Assembly (NCBI RefSeq): GCF_021502675.1
Contig: NZ_JAKFHA010000001.1
Span: 788,698 to 852,697, forward strand
DNA: 64,000 nucleotides
Direction: 5' to 3'
Source: Yinghuangia soli
GTDB taxonomy: Bacteria > Actinomycetota > Actinomycetes > Streptomycetales > Streptomycetaceae
The notes under the pieces were generated by a model that was not told the origin of the DNA, did no database searches, and saw only the letters and a program-made list of their open reading frames with translations. Both the position numbers and the translations under genes were made by a program. This document shows positions 35,343 through 46,144 of the stretch, in pieces. The first letter of the stretch is position 1, and each line of letters starts with the position of its first letter.

Positions 35343-36698
35343 GTGCCTGTCGGTTTGTTCGTGTCCGGGGCCGTCCGCAGGCGGCGCGCCGGGAGGCTGC
35401 TGCCCGGTCTGGCCGGAGTGGCGGCGCTGGCCGTGCTCACCGCGGGGTGCGGGGGCGGCGATGCAAAGGACGCGAAGGATGTGAAGCCGTCCGGCTCCGC
35501 GGCTGCCCCGGCCGGGGCGCAAGGTGCGGTCGCGCAGATCACCAAGGCCGAGGTGAAGGCGCTGCTCGACGCCCAGACGCAGGCGCTGAAGGCGGGCGAC
35601 GAGGCGGCCTTCCTGGCGGCGTACGAAGGCGCCGACGCGGCGGTGCTCGCCGAGCGCAGGCGGACCTTCGCGAACCTGCGCCTCGTGCCTTTCGACAGCG
35701 TGGAGTTCACCGCGCCGACCGCGCCCGAGGTCAAGGCCGCGGAAGGGAGCGGGCCCGCCGAGCTCGAGGTCCCGGTGGTGTTCATGCACCGGATCACCGG
35801 GATCGACGCCGTGCCGGTCGGGGAGGGCTACCGGTACCGCATCGTGCGTACCGCGCCCGGAGGGCCGCTGCGCATCGCGCACGCCGAGGGCGGCGGCGGA
35901 AGTGTCGGGTACCCCGCTCCCTGGGACCAGGGCGAGATGGCCGTCGTGGCGCGCCCGCATGTCCTGCTGCTGGCCGCGAAGGCCGACCAGGCCAAGGCCG
36001 AAGGCTGGGCGGACACCGCGGAGACGGCGGCCGCGGCAGGCGTCGCGACGTGGCGCGGCCCGGCCGGGACCGCAAGCCGCTTCCTGGTGTACGGGACCGC
36101 CGAAAGGATCGGCTACGCCAAGATGTTCGGCGGTGAGAAGGGCACGCGGAACGCCTCGACCGACTGCCGGCTCGCGACGGCCGCCGGAGCGGCGACGCCC
36201 TGCTCTCTTGCCGTGGCCGGCAGCCCCCGCCTCACCGTGGACTTCTCCGGAAAGCCGGCCGCGACCGCGGAGGCGCTCGTCGGCCCGCTGACCGACGCAC
36301 TCCTCAGCCCGCTGTGCAAGGAGACGTGCAAGGGCCGCGCGTCGTGGGTGCTGGAGGGGTACTCCCTGGTGCAGGACTGGGGCCTGGGGAACGATGACGG
36401 AATGGTCCGGGGCACCGTCCAAGAGCTCTTCAAGCAAAGGGAGTTCACCGGCAAGCTGCCCAGCCTGGACAGGTCGGGCAGCTCGGTGCTCAGCCTGGAC
36501 GCCGACGGCTATGCCGCCGCACTCGCGATGCACCGCCTCACCGAGAAGTTCGGGGCGGAGAAGGCCCACACCGTGGCCGCCGGGGCATTCGGCACACCCG
36601 ACGACGCAGCGTTCGCCGCGCTGTTCCGGAGCACCACCGGTACGGACCTCGCGGCATTCGAGAAGGACTGGGCGGCCTGGGTCCGGGCGAAGGCCTGA
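35343..36698 (+). CDS. Tandem lipoprotein 2, degenerate peptidase-like
   Basis: A 451-aa paralogue of the flanking lipoproteins. Lipobox LTAGC is near residue 36. Shared blocks are TKAEVKALLDAQTQALKAGDEAAFLAAYEG, AERRRTFANLRLV, ARPHVLLLAAKA, FLVYGTAERI, LCKETCKGRASWVLEGYSLV and FEKDWAAWV. No HExxH is seen. The GTG at 35343, with GGGAG eight bases upstream, gives a normal signal peptide; an in-frame ATG at 35304 would add an unneeded 13 residues. Confidence 0.75.
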   Translation: MPVGLFVSGAVRRRRAGRLLPGLAGVAALAVLTAGCGGGDAKDAKDVKPSGSAAAPAGAQGAVAQITKAEVKALLDAQTQALKAGDEAAFLAAYEGADAAVLAERRRTFANLRLVPFDSVEFTAPTAPEVKAAEGSGPAELEVPVVFMHRITGIDAVPVGEGYRYRIVRTAPGGPLRIAHAEGGGGSVGYPAPWDQGEMAVVARPHVLLLAAKADQAKAEGWADTAETAAAAGVATWRGPAGTASRFLVYGTAERIGYAKMFGGEKGTRNASTDCRLATAAGAATPCSLAVAGSPRLTVDFSGKPAATAEALVGPLTDALLSPLCKETCKGRASWVLEGYSLVQDWGLGNDDGMVRGTVQELFKQREFTGKLPSLDRSGSSVLSLDADGYAAALAMHRLTEKFGAEKAHTVAAGAFGTPDDAAFAALFRSTTGTDLAAFEKDWAAWVRAKA

Positions 36699-36788
36699 CC
36701 GGCAGGGTGTCCCGGGGGTTCCGGCACGCCTTAGCCTGGCTTGGCCGCGGTGGCGCGAGCTCGCCGCGGCCAGGGGAAGCGAGGTCGC

Positions 36789-38180
36789 ATGTACGGCACT
36801 TCGCAAGGTCCGCACCGGCTCCGGCGCGGGCGGAAAGCGCTGCGGGCCGGCGCCCTCTGGGCCGCGCTGGCGGCCGTCGCGGCGGCCGGCTGCCAGGGGA
36901 ACGGTGCGGCGGGGGACGCGAAGGCGGCCGCCGACCAGGAGGCCGGGCTGCGCGCCGCGGGGGTGTCCGCCTCGCCGGCCGTGCCCACCGGGCCGCCGCG
37001 GATCACCAAGGCCGAAGTGGAGGCCCTGCTCGACGCGCAGACGCGGGCCCTGGCCATCCGCGACGAGGCCACCTTCATGGCGCCGTACAAGAACGCCGCG
37101 TCCGGGGTGCTCGCCGAGCGGCGGCAGTTGTTCGCCAACCTGCAGCTGCTGCCGCTCACCGTGGCCAAGTTCGTGGCCCCGGCCGTCCCCGAAGCGCGCG
37201 CCCCCGCCGCGGGCGACGTCGCGGAGGTCAACCTGCTGGTGGCCTTCCGGCACCAGGTGGCGGGCATCGACCCGTCGCCGATCGACGAGGGCTACCAGTA
37301 CCGCATCGTGCGCGAGACGGCCGGGGCGCCCTTGCAGATCGTGTACGTGGGCGGCTCAGGACCGGCGGCCGGGAATCCGGCGCCGTGGGACCGGGAGCCG
37401 CTGGTGGCCGAGTCGCGGCCGCATGTCCTGCTGCTGGCCCCGGAGTCCGAGCGCGGCCGGGCCGGCGCCTGGGCGGACACCGCCGAGGCGATCGCGGCCC
37501 GCGAGGTGGCCGCATGGCAAGGCCCGGGCCCGACCGGTCGGCGGTTCCTGGTGTACGCGGCCGCGGACGGCCTGGCGTTCGACCGGACGTACGCGTTCCC
37601 GCGGGAAAACGAGGGCCTGGCCGTCTGCCGGGTCATGTCGTTCTCCCAGGACCGGCCGATCGGCTGCCCGCCCGAGCAGCCCGGCGTGGCACGGCTGGTG
37701 GTGAACACCGCCGACCCGGCGTTCGCCGCGCAGCCCGACGTCGCCGCGACCGCGCTGCGCCAGGCCGTCGCGGAGGCGCTGCTCGTGCCGCTCTGCACGC
37801 GGACGTGCGACGGCTCGTCGTGGGCGGTGACCGGGTATGCCCGCGCCCGGGCCTGGGAGCTGGCCGAGCGGCCCGACGCGGTCGCGAACAGCGCCAGGGT
37901 GCTGGTGGGGTCCGACTTCTTCGTCGCCCGCCTGGTCGGCACCCAGCTGCTGTACTTCTCCGACAGCCGGGCCTTCCCCGGCGACCACGCCGGCGCGCTC
38001 GCCGTGCAGTTCATCGCGGAGCGGTACGGCACCGACCAGCTGCGGCGCTTCGTGGCCGGCGCGGTGAACACCACCCGCGGCGACGAACTGGCCGGCCTGC
38101 TCAAGACGGTCATCGGCCAGGACATCCTGGCCTTCGAGCAGGAGTGGGCAGCCTGGGTCCGCGCCCTCGCGGCAACCTAG
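36789..38180 (+). CDS. Tandem lipoprotein 3, degenerate peptidase-like
   Basis: A 463-aa third paralogue. Lipobox AAAGC is near residue 35. Shared blocks are TKAEVEALLDAQTRALAIRDEATFMAPYKN, AERRQLFANLQLL, SRPHVLLLAPES, FLVYAAADGL, LCTRTCDGSSWAVTGYARAR and FEQEWAAWV. The ATG at 36789 follows GAGG; the upstream in-frame ATG at 36741 is within the intergenic spacer. The 90-150-base gaps between the three copies could carry separate promoters. Confidence 0.75.
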   Translation: MYGTSQGPHRLRRGRKALRAGALWAALAAVAAAGCQGNGAAGDAKAAADQEAGLRAAGVSASPAVPTGPPRITKAEVEALLDAQTRALAIRDEATFMAPYKNAASGVLAERRQLFANLQLLPLTVAKFVAPAVPEARAPAAGDVAEVNLLVAFRHQVAGIDPSPIDEGYQYRIVRETAGAPLQIVYVGGSGPAAGNPAPWDREPLVAESRPHVLLLAPESERGRAGAWADTAEAIAAREVAAWQGPGPTGRRFLVYAAADGLAFDRTYAFPRENEGLAVCRVMSFSQDRPIGCPPEQPGVARLVVNTADPAFAAQPDVAATALRQAVAEALLVPLCTRTCDGSSWAVTGYARARAWELAERPDAVANSARVLVGSDFFVARLVGTQLLYFSDSRAFPGDHAGALAVQFIAERYGTDQLRRFVAGAVNTTRGDELAGLLKTVIGQDILAFEQEWAAWVRALAAT

Positions 38181-38187
38181 GCCCGGC

Positions 38188-38221
38188 GCACCAGCACCAG
38201 CACCAGCACCAGCACCAGCAC
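38188..38221. repeat. 6-bp tandem repeat (ACCAGC x ~5.5)
   Basis: Uninterrupted ACCAGC units directly follow the stop of the third tandem lipoprotein. Confidence 0.85.
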
Positions 38222-38243
38222 GCTCTTGCGTACACACGAAGAC

Positions 38244-38270
38244 GGGCCGGCCCCCGCGGGGAACCGGCCC
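38244..38270. terminator. Terminator between third lipoprotein and acnA
   Basis: GGGCCGG pairs with CCGGCCC, with a C-rich/G-rich inner stem. It lies between convergent genes. Confidence 0.75.
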
Positions 38271-38300
38271 ATCCTTCGTTCAACGGCTAACGCGTGCGGG

Positions 38301-41144
<2,844 letters not shown>

Positions 41145-41185
41145 CTACGATGCGCGCAACGTGCCACACCACCAGGGGGGCTGCC

Positions 41186-42220
41186 ATGGACCGGATCCGC
41201 ATCGGTGTGCTCGGCGCGGCGCGGATCGCGCCGACCGCGCTGACCAGGCCCGCACGGCTCATCCCGGAGGTCACCGCGGCCGCGGTGGCGGCCCGCGACC
41301 CGGAGAAGGCGGAGGCCTTCGCGCGCCGCCAGGGCATCCGCACCGTGCACCGCGACTACGCCGAGCTGCTGGCCGACCCCGATCTGGACGCCGTCTACAT
41401 CCCGCTGCCCAACGGCCTGCACGCCGAGTGGACCATCCGGGCCCTGGAGGCGGGCAAGCACGTGCTGTGCGAGAAGCCGATGACGGCCAACGAGGCCGAG
41501 GCCCGGGACGTGGCCGAGGCCGCCAAGCGCACCGGCCTGGTGTGCATGGAGGCCTTTCACTGGCGATACCACCCGGTGGCCCGGCGCATGCGCGAAATCC
41601 TCGACGAGGACGAGATCGGCCCGGTACGCCACATCTCGGCGACCATGTGCTTCCCGCTGCCGGTCCTCAGTGACATCCGCTACAACTACGCGCTGGCCGG
41701 CGGCTCGCTCATGGACGCGGGCTGCTACGCGGTGAACGCGGTGCGCCACCTCGCCCCGGCGCCCGCCCCGGGCGCGCCGGACGCCGCCGGGGCCCGTATC
41801 GAGGTGGTCTCCGCGCACGCCGAGACGCTGCGCCGGGACCCGCGGGTGGACCGGTCCATGGAGGCCCGCCTGGCACTGCCCGGCGGCGGCACCGCGACCG
41901 TGCGCTGCTCGATGCTGTCCCGGCACGTCTTCGGGATCAGCGCCAAGGTGGTCGGCGAGCGCGGCGAGATGCAGGTCATGAACTACGTCGCGCCGCATTA
42001 CCGGCACAAGTTCACCGTCACGGCCGGCGGCCGCAAGCGCCGCGAGCACTTCGGGCAGGCCGCCAAGACGTCCACGTACCAGTACCAGCTGCAGGCCTTC
42101 GCGGATGCCATCCGGCACGGCACCGAGCCGGCCACCCCGGCCTCGGACGCGGTCGAGACGATGCGGCTGATCGATGCGGTCTACCGCAAGGCGGGGCTGC
42201 CGCTGCGCGGCACCGGCTGA
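41186..42220 (+). CDS. Gfo/Idh/MocA-family oxidoreductase
   Basis: A 344-aa NAD(P)-dependent sugar or inositol dehydrogenase-type protein. The Rossmann fold starts IRIGVLGAARIAPTAL, the conserved EKP is in VLCEKPMTANEAEA near residue 97, and a C-terminal alpha/beta domain contains AFHWRYHPVARRM. The trans-dihydrodiol dehydrogenase/xylose dehydrogenase branch is likely, but the substrate is not determined. ATG 41186 is favoured by GGGGGG upstream. Confidence 0.9.
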   Translation: MDRIRIGVLGAARIAPTALTRPARLIPEVTAAAVAARDPEKAEAFARRQGIRTVHRDYAELLADPDLDAVYIPLPNGLHAEWTIRALEAGKHVLCEKPMTANEAEARDVAEAAKRTGLVCMEAFHWRYHPVARRMREILDEDEIGPVRHISATMCFPLPVLSDIRYNYALAGGSLMDAGCYAVNAVRHLAPAPAPGAPDAAGARIEVVSAHAETLRRDPRVDRSMEARLALPGGGTATVRCSMLSRHVFGISAKVVGERGEMQVMNYVAPHYRHKFTVTAGGRKRREHFGQAAKTSTYQYQLQAFADAIRHGTEPATPASDAVETMRLIDAVYRKAGLPLRGTG

Positions 42221-42430
42221 GTGCCGGGCACCCCGGACCGGGCCGGCGCAGCCCGGGACCGAACGGATATCGGGGGCCGAACGGACCTTCGCCCCGATTC
42301 GGCCGCCTGTCCGGTTGGTCCGGCTTTCGGGGCGGACAACGCGGCGCCACTGAGGTAGAACGTGTTTCCGTCGGCGCGGCTTCCGCGCTGGTCGACACGT
42401 GCACATCAGCCACAGCCCGGGGGCCGTCCC

Positions 42431-43924
42431 ATGCGCATCGCAGATCTTCTGCATCCCAGCCGCCTCGAACAAAAGATCGTCGTCAGCATCGTCTTCGTGG
42501 TCGCGATGTTCGTGACCGTGCTCGACTCGACGATCGTCAACGTCGCCATCCCGGCCATCGCCGCCGAGTACGGCGAGTCCCCGGACTCCATCGGCGGGGT
42601 CAACGTCGGCTACCTGGTGAGCCTCGCGGTGTGCATATCCGCGGCCGGCTGGCTCGGCGACCGGTTCGGCATGAAGCGCGTGCTGCTCTTCGCCCTCGGC
42701 CTGTTCACCGCCGCGTCCGCGCTGTGCGGGCTGGCCCAGGACCTTCCGCAGCTGGTCGGCTTCCGGGTGCTGCAGGGCATCGGCGGCGGCCTGCTCACCC
42801 CGGTCGGCATGGCGATGATGATGCGGACGTTCCCGCCCGCCGAGCGCATGCGCGCCTCGCGCGTGCTCATCGTCCCGACCGCGCTGGCGCCCGCGCTCGG
42901 CCCGATCGTCGGCGGACTCATCGTCGACCACGCGTCGTGGCAGTGGGTGTTCTACCTGAACCTGCCCGTCGGGGTCTTCGCGCTGGCGTTCGGTGCGATG
43001 TTCCTGCGCGAGCAGAAGCAGCCCGACGTCGGCCCGTTCGACGTGCCCGGCTTCCTGCTCGCGGGCGGCGGCCTCGCCGCGGTGCTGTACGCGCTGACCG
43101 AGGGCGCCCAGGAGGGCTGGACGTCCCCGCTGATCCTCGGCACCGGCATCGGCGGCCTGCTGCTGCTCGGCCTGCTGGTGGTGGCCGAGACGCGCGCCGA
43201 GCACCCGATGCTGGACCTGAGCCTGATGCGCAACCGGCTCTTCCTCACCTGCTCGATGGTGACGGTGACGTCCACGGCGGGCTTCCTGGGCGCGATCTAC
43301 GTGCTGCCCATCATGATCCAGCGGGCTCGCGGGCTGGAGGCCACCGACAGCGGCCTGACCACCTTCCCGACCGCCATCGGCATCACGCTGGCCACGCAGC
43401 TCGTGGTCCGGTACTACCCGAAGATCGGCCCGCGCCGGCTGACCGCGGCCGGACTGGCCGGCACCACCGTCATGATCGCGCTGCTCACCCGGATCGGCCC
43501 GGACACCAGCCTGTGGTGGGTGCGCCTCGACCTGTTCCTCACCGGGATCTTCCTGGCGCATGTCTTCATGCCCGCCCAGACCGCGGCGTTCGGGGCAATC
43601 CCCATGGAGCGCATGGGCAATGCGTCCACGCTGTTCAACGTGCAGCGGCAGCTCGGCGCGGCGGTCGGCGTCGCAGTGCTCGGCAGCGTGCTGGCGGGGG
43701 TCGGTGTCTTCACCGTCACCCCGCAGGGCGTGCAGCCCGAATACTCGGCGTACCACTGGGCCTTCGGAGCCGCGGCGCTGATGGCCTTGGCGGGCATCGC
43801 GTTCGCCCTGCTGATCAGGGACAAGGACGCCGCGGCCACCATGAAGTCGCCTGATGGCAAGTCAAGCGCGGCGGGCGGCAAGGCCGTCGCACCGGAGTCG
43901 GACAAGGCGGAGGCCGGGGGCTGA
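42431..43924 (+). CDS. DHA2-family (EmrB/QacA) MFS drug transporter
   Basis: A 497-aa, 14-helix proton antiporter. Motif TVLDSTIVNVAIP lies in helix 1, WLGDRFGMKRVLLFA is motif A in loop 2-3, and GPIVGGLIVDHASWQWVFYLNLPVG is motif C. It exports hydrophobic drugs or secondary metabolites. The ATG at 42431 gives the expected short cytosolic N-terminus. A TetR or MarR partner is not adjacent. Confidence 0.9.
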   Translation: MRIADLLHPSRLEQKIVVSIVFVVAMFVTVLDSTIVNVAIPAIAAEYGESPDSIGGVNVGYLVSLAVCISAAGWLGDRFGMKRVLLFALGLFTAASALCGLAQDLPQLVGFRVLQGIGGGLLTPVGMAMMMRTFPPAERMRASRVLIVPTALAPALGPIVGGLIVDHASWQWVFYLNLPVGVFALAFGAMFLREQKQPDVGPFDVPGFLLAGGGLAAVLYALTEGAQEGWTSPLILGTGIGGLLLLGLLVVAETRAEHPMLDLSLMRNRLFLTCSMVTVTSTAGFLGAIYVLPIMIQRARGLEATDSGLTTFPTAIGITLATQLVVRYYPKIGPRRLTAAGLAGTTVMIALLTRIGPDTSLWWVRLDLFLTGIFLAHVFMPAQTAAFGAIPMERMGNASTLFNVQRQLGAAVGVAVLGSVLAGVGVFTVTPQGVQPEYSAYHWAFGAAALMALAGIAFALLIRDKDAAATMKSPDGKSSAAGGKAVAPESDKAEAGG

Positions 43925-43958
43925 CGAGCGCCCGGAGTTCAGCACATAGGGTGACGGT

Positions 43959-45176
43959 GTGACGCGGCAAGAACTCGGACTGAGCACTGATGACGCACCG
44001 TCAGCGGAACGGCCGACGCCGGAAGCTGGGCGGAGACAGCCGCGTCCCTCCGGCTCGGTGCGGCGGCCGCCCGTGCTCGACTGGCTGAGCCGCAACCGGT
44101 CCGCGGTCGGGACCGGTGCGGCCGCGTACGCGATCCTCGTCGGGCTGTTCCTGGTCGGCGTCTTCGTGGACGCGGAGATACCGGGCGCGGTCGCGCTCGG
44201 CATCGTCCCGGCCGCGTTCGCCGCGCTGTGCCCGCCGTGGGCGGTGGCCCGCCTGGCCGCCGCCGCGGCGGTGTTCGCGGCGTACCTGACCATGGAGTAC
44301 GAGAACACCGGCACCGCCACCAAAGCCATCCACCTGGGCGTGGTGGTCGGCCTCGGGGTGGTCGGCGTGTGGGCGTCGGCCACCCGCGTGCGGCACAGCA
44401 TCCAGCTGGGCCAGGCGCGTTCGGCCACCCTCATCCTGCAGCGCACGGTCCTGGAGCCGATACCCACCGACCTGCCCGGCTACGAAGTCTCCGCGCTCTA
44501 CCTGCCCGCGGACCTGGAGACGAAGGTCGGCGGCGACATGTTCGCGGTGGTCCGCTCGCGGCACGGCATGCGCGTCCTGATGGGCGACGTGCGCGGCAAG
44601 GGCATCGGTGCCGTCACCACCGCCGCCACGCTGATGGCCTGCTTCCGCGAGGCCGCGCACTACGAGCCGAGCCTGCCCGGTCTCGCCGCCCGCCTCGAAG
44701 AGCGCATCGCGCAGATCGACGAGGAGCGGGCCGGCCCCGCCGACGAACGCTTCGCCACCGCGGTGCTGTTCGCCTTCGACGAGCCCACCCACCTGCGCAT
44801 GCTGTCCTGCGGCCACACCCCGCCGCTGCACCTGCGCAGCGGCCGCGCGGTCGAGCTGGAACTGCCGATCAACGCGCCGCCGCTGGGCACCGCGGGACTG
44901 TACGACCGCATCGAATACGCCGAATACCGGGTCAGCTACGTGCCCGGTGATGTCCTGGTGGTGGTCACCGACGGCGTCACCGAGGCCCGGGACCCCGCAG
45001 GCCGCTTCTACCCGTTCGGGGAGCGCCTGATCCGCTGGGGGCACCACGGCGCGCAGCGTATCGCCAACGAGCTCATCACGGACGTCACCATCCACACCGG
45101 CGGGCGGCTGCGCGACGACGCGGCGGTCCTGGTGGTCCGCAAGGCGCACGACGACGAGATGTCCCCCGTCGCCTGA
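43959..45176 (+). CDS. Membrane-bound PP2C/SpoIIE-type serine phosphatase
   Basis: A 405-aa protein. Three or four N-terminal transmembrane helices (residues about 45-150) replace the usual sensor. The C-terminal SpoIIE/RsbU phosphatase domain shows KVGGDMFAVV, MGDVRGKGIGAVTTAATLMACFR, LSCGHTPPLHL, VVVTDGVTEARD and RDDAAVLVV. Such phosphatases act on anti-anti-sigma factors in stress sigma cascades. The GTG start overlaps its AGGGTGA site closely. It is on the same strand as the MFS and MHYT genes. Confidence 0.9.
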   Translation: MTRQELGLSTDDAPSAERPTPEAGRRQPRPSGSVRRPPVLDWLSRNRSAVGTGAAAYAILVGLFLVGVFVDAEIPGAVALGIVPAAFAALCPPWAVARLAAAAAVFAAYLTMEYENTGTATKAIHLGVVVGLGVVGVWASATRVRHSIQLGQARSATLILQRTVLEPIPTDLPGYEVSALYLPADLETKVGGDMFAVVRSRHGMRVLMGDVRGKGIGAVTTAATLMACFREAAHYEPSLPGLAARLEERIAQIDEERAGPADERFATAVLFAFDEPTHLRMLSCGHTPPLHLRSGRAVELELPINAPPLGTAGLYDRIEYAEYRVSYVPGDVLVVVTDGVTEARDPAGRFYPFGERLIRWGHHGAQRIANELITDVTIHTGGRLRDDAAVLVVRKAHDDEMSPVA

Positions 45177-45292
45177 CCGGGCAACTAGCGCGATCAGCAC
45201 GGGCCGGCGAGAACTGCCGCGCCGCGCCCCGCGTCTCGAACTCATGGACGCATCACGTGCGTCCGCTGCGACGTCCCCGAAGGGGCCCTTCC

Positions 45293-46114
45293 ATGGGTCA
45301 GATCGACCAATTCTCCGCCGGCCTGACCACGCCGGTGGCCGCGTACGCGGTGTCCTGCATCGGGTCCGTCCTCGGCCTGGTGTGCACCACCCGCGCGCAC
45401 GGTGCGCACGGGTGGGCGCGCCGCCGCTGGTTCGTCCTGGGGGCGTTCGCGATAGGCGGGACCGGCATCTGGGCCATGCACTTCATCGCGATGCTGGGCT
45501 TCGCGGTCGAGGGCAGCCCGATCCGCTACGACGCGGTGCTCACCCTCGTCAGCATGCTGGTGGCCATCGTGGTGGTCGGCGCGGGCCTGAGCATCGCGGC
45601 GCACGACGCCTCGCGGTTCCGGTTCCTGGCGATGGGCGGCGCGGTCACCGGGTGCGGGGTCGCGACGATGCACTACATGGGCATGGCGGCGCTGCGCATG
45701 CGCGGGCACGTCTCGTACGAGCCGAGCACCGTCGTGCTGTCGGTGTGCGTGGCGGTGATCGCCGCGACGCTTGCGCTGTACGCGGCGCTCAACGTGCGGA
45801 CGCTGGGCTCGATGGCCGGTGCCGCGCTGGCCATGGGAGTGGCGGTCGGCGGCATGCACTACACCGGGATGACCGCGGTGTCCGTGGAAGTGCACGCGCA
45901 CGACGCGGCCATGACCGGCTCGGACAGCACGCATCTGCTGGCGCCGCTGCTGGTCGGCCTGACCGTGTGCACGCTTGTGGCGCTCGCCATGGTCGGCTGG
46001 CGTCCGGAGGCGGCGGCCGACGACGAGGGCCCCGAGCCGGACGCCGCACCGGACGCGCCCGCGCCGGGCAGTGCCGCGCCGGTGACCATCGAGCGGATTC
46101 CCGCCGGGGAGTAG
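45293..46114 (+). CDS. MHYT-domain integral membrane sensor
   Basis: A 273-aa protein with seven membrane helices and three MHYT-type motifs, MHFIAMLG, MHYMGMAAL and MHYTGMTAV, whose Met and His residues are thought to bind copper and sense O2, CO or NO. The usual fused output domain (GGDEF/EAL) is absent, and the C-terminus is a short acidic, Pro/Ala tail. It follows the SpoIIE phosphatase by about 115 bases, which suggests a shared signalling role, but no biochemical link is visible. Confidence 0.85.
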   Translation: MGQIDQFSAGLTTPVAAYAVSCIGSVLGLVCTTRAHGAHGWARRRWFVLGAFAIGGTGIWAMHFIAMLGFAVEGSPIRYDAVLTLVSMLVAIVVVGAGLSIAAHDASRFRFLAMGGAVTGCGVATMHYMGMAALRMRGHVSYEPSTVVLSVCVAVIAATLALYAALNVRTLGSMAGAALAMGVAVGGMHYTGMTAVSVEVHAHDAAMTGSDSTHLLAPLLVGLTVCTLVALAMVGWRPEAAADDEGPEPDAAPDAPAPGSAAPVTIERIPAGE

Positions 46115-46144
46115 AGCCGGCAGGAACCGGTGACCGGCAGTCGG

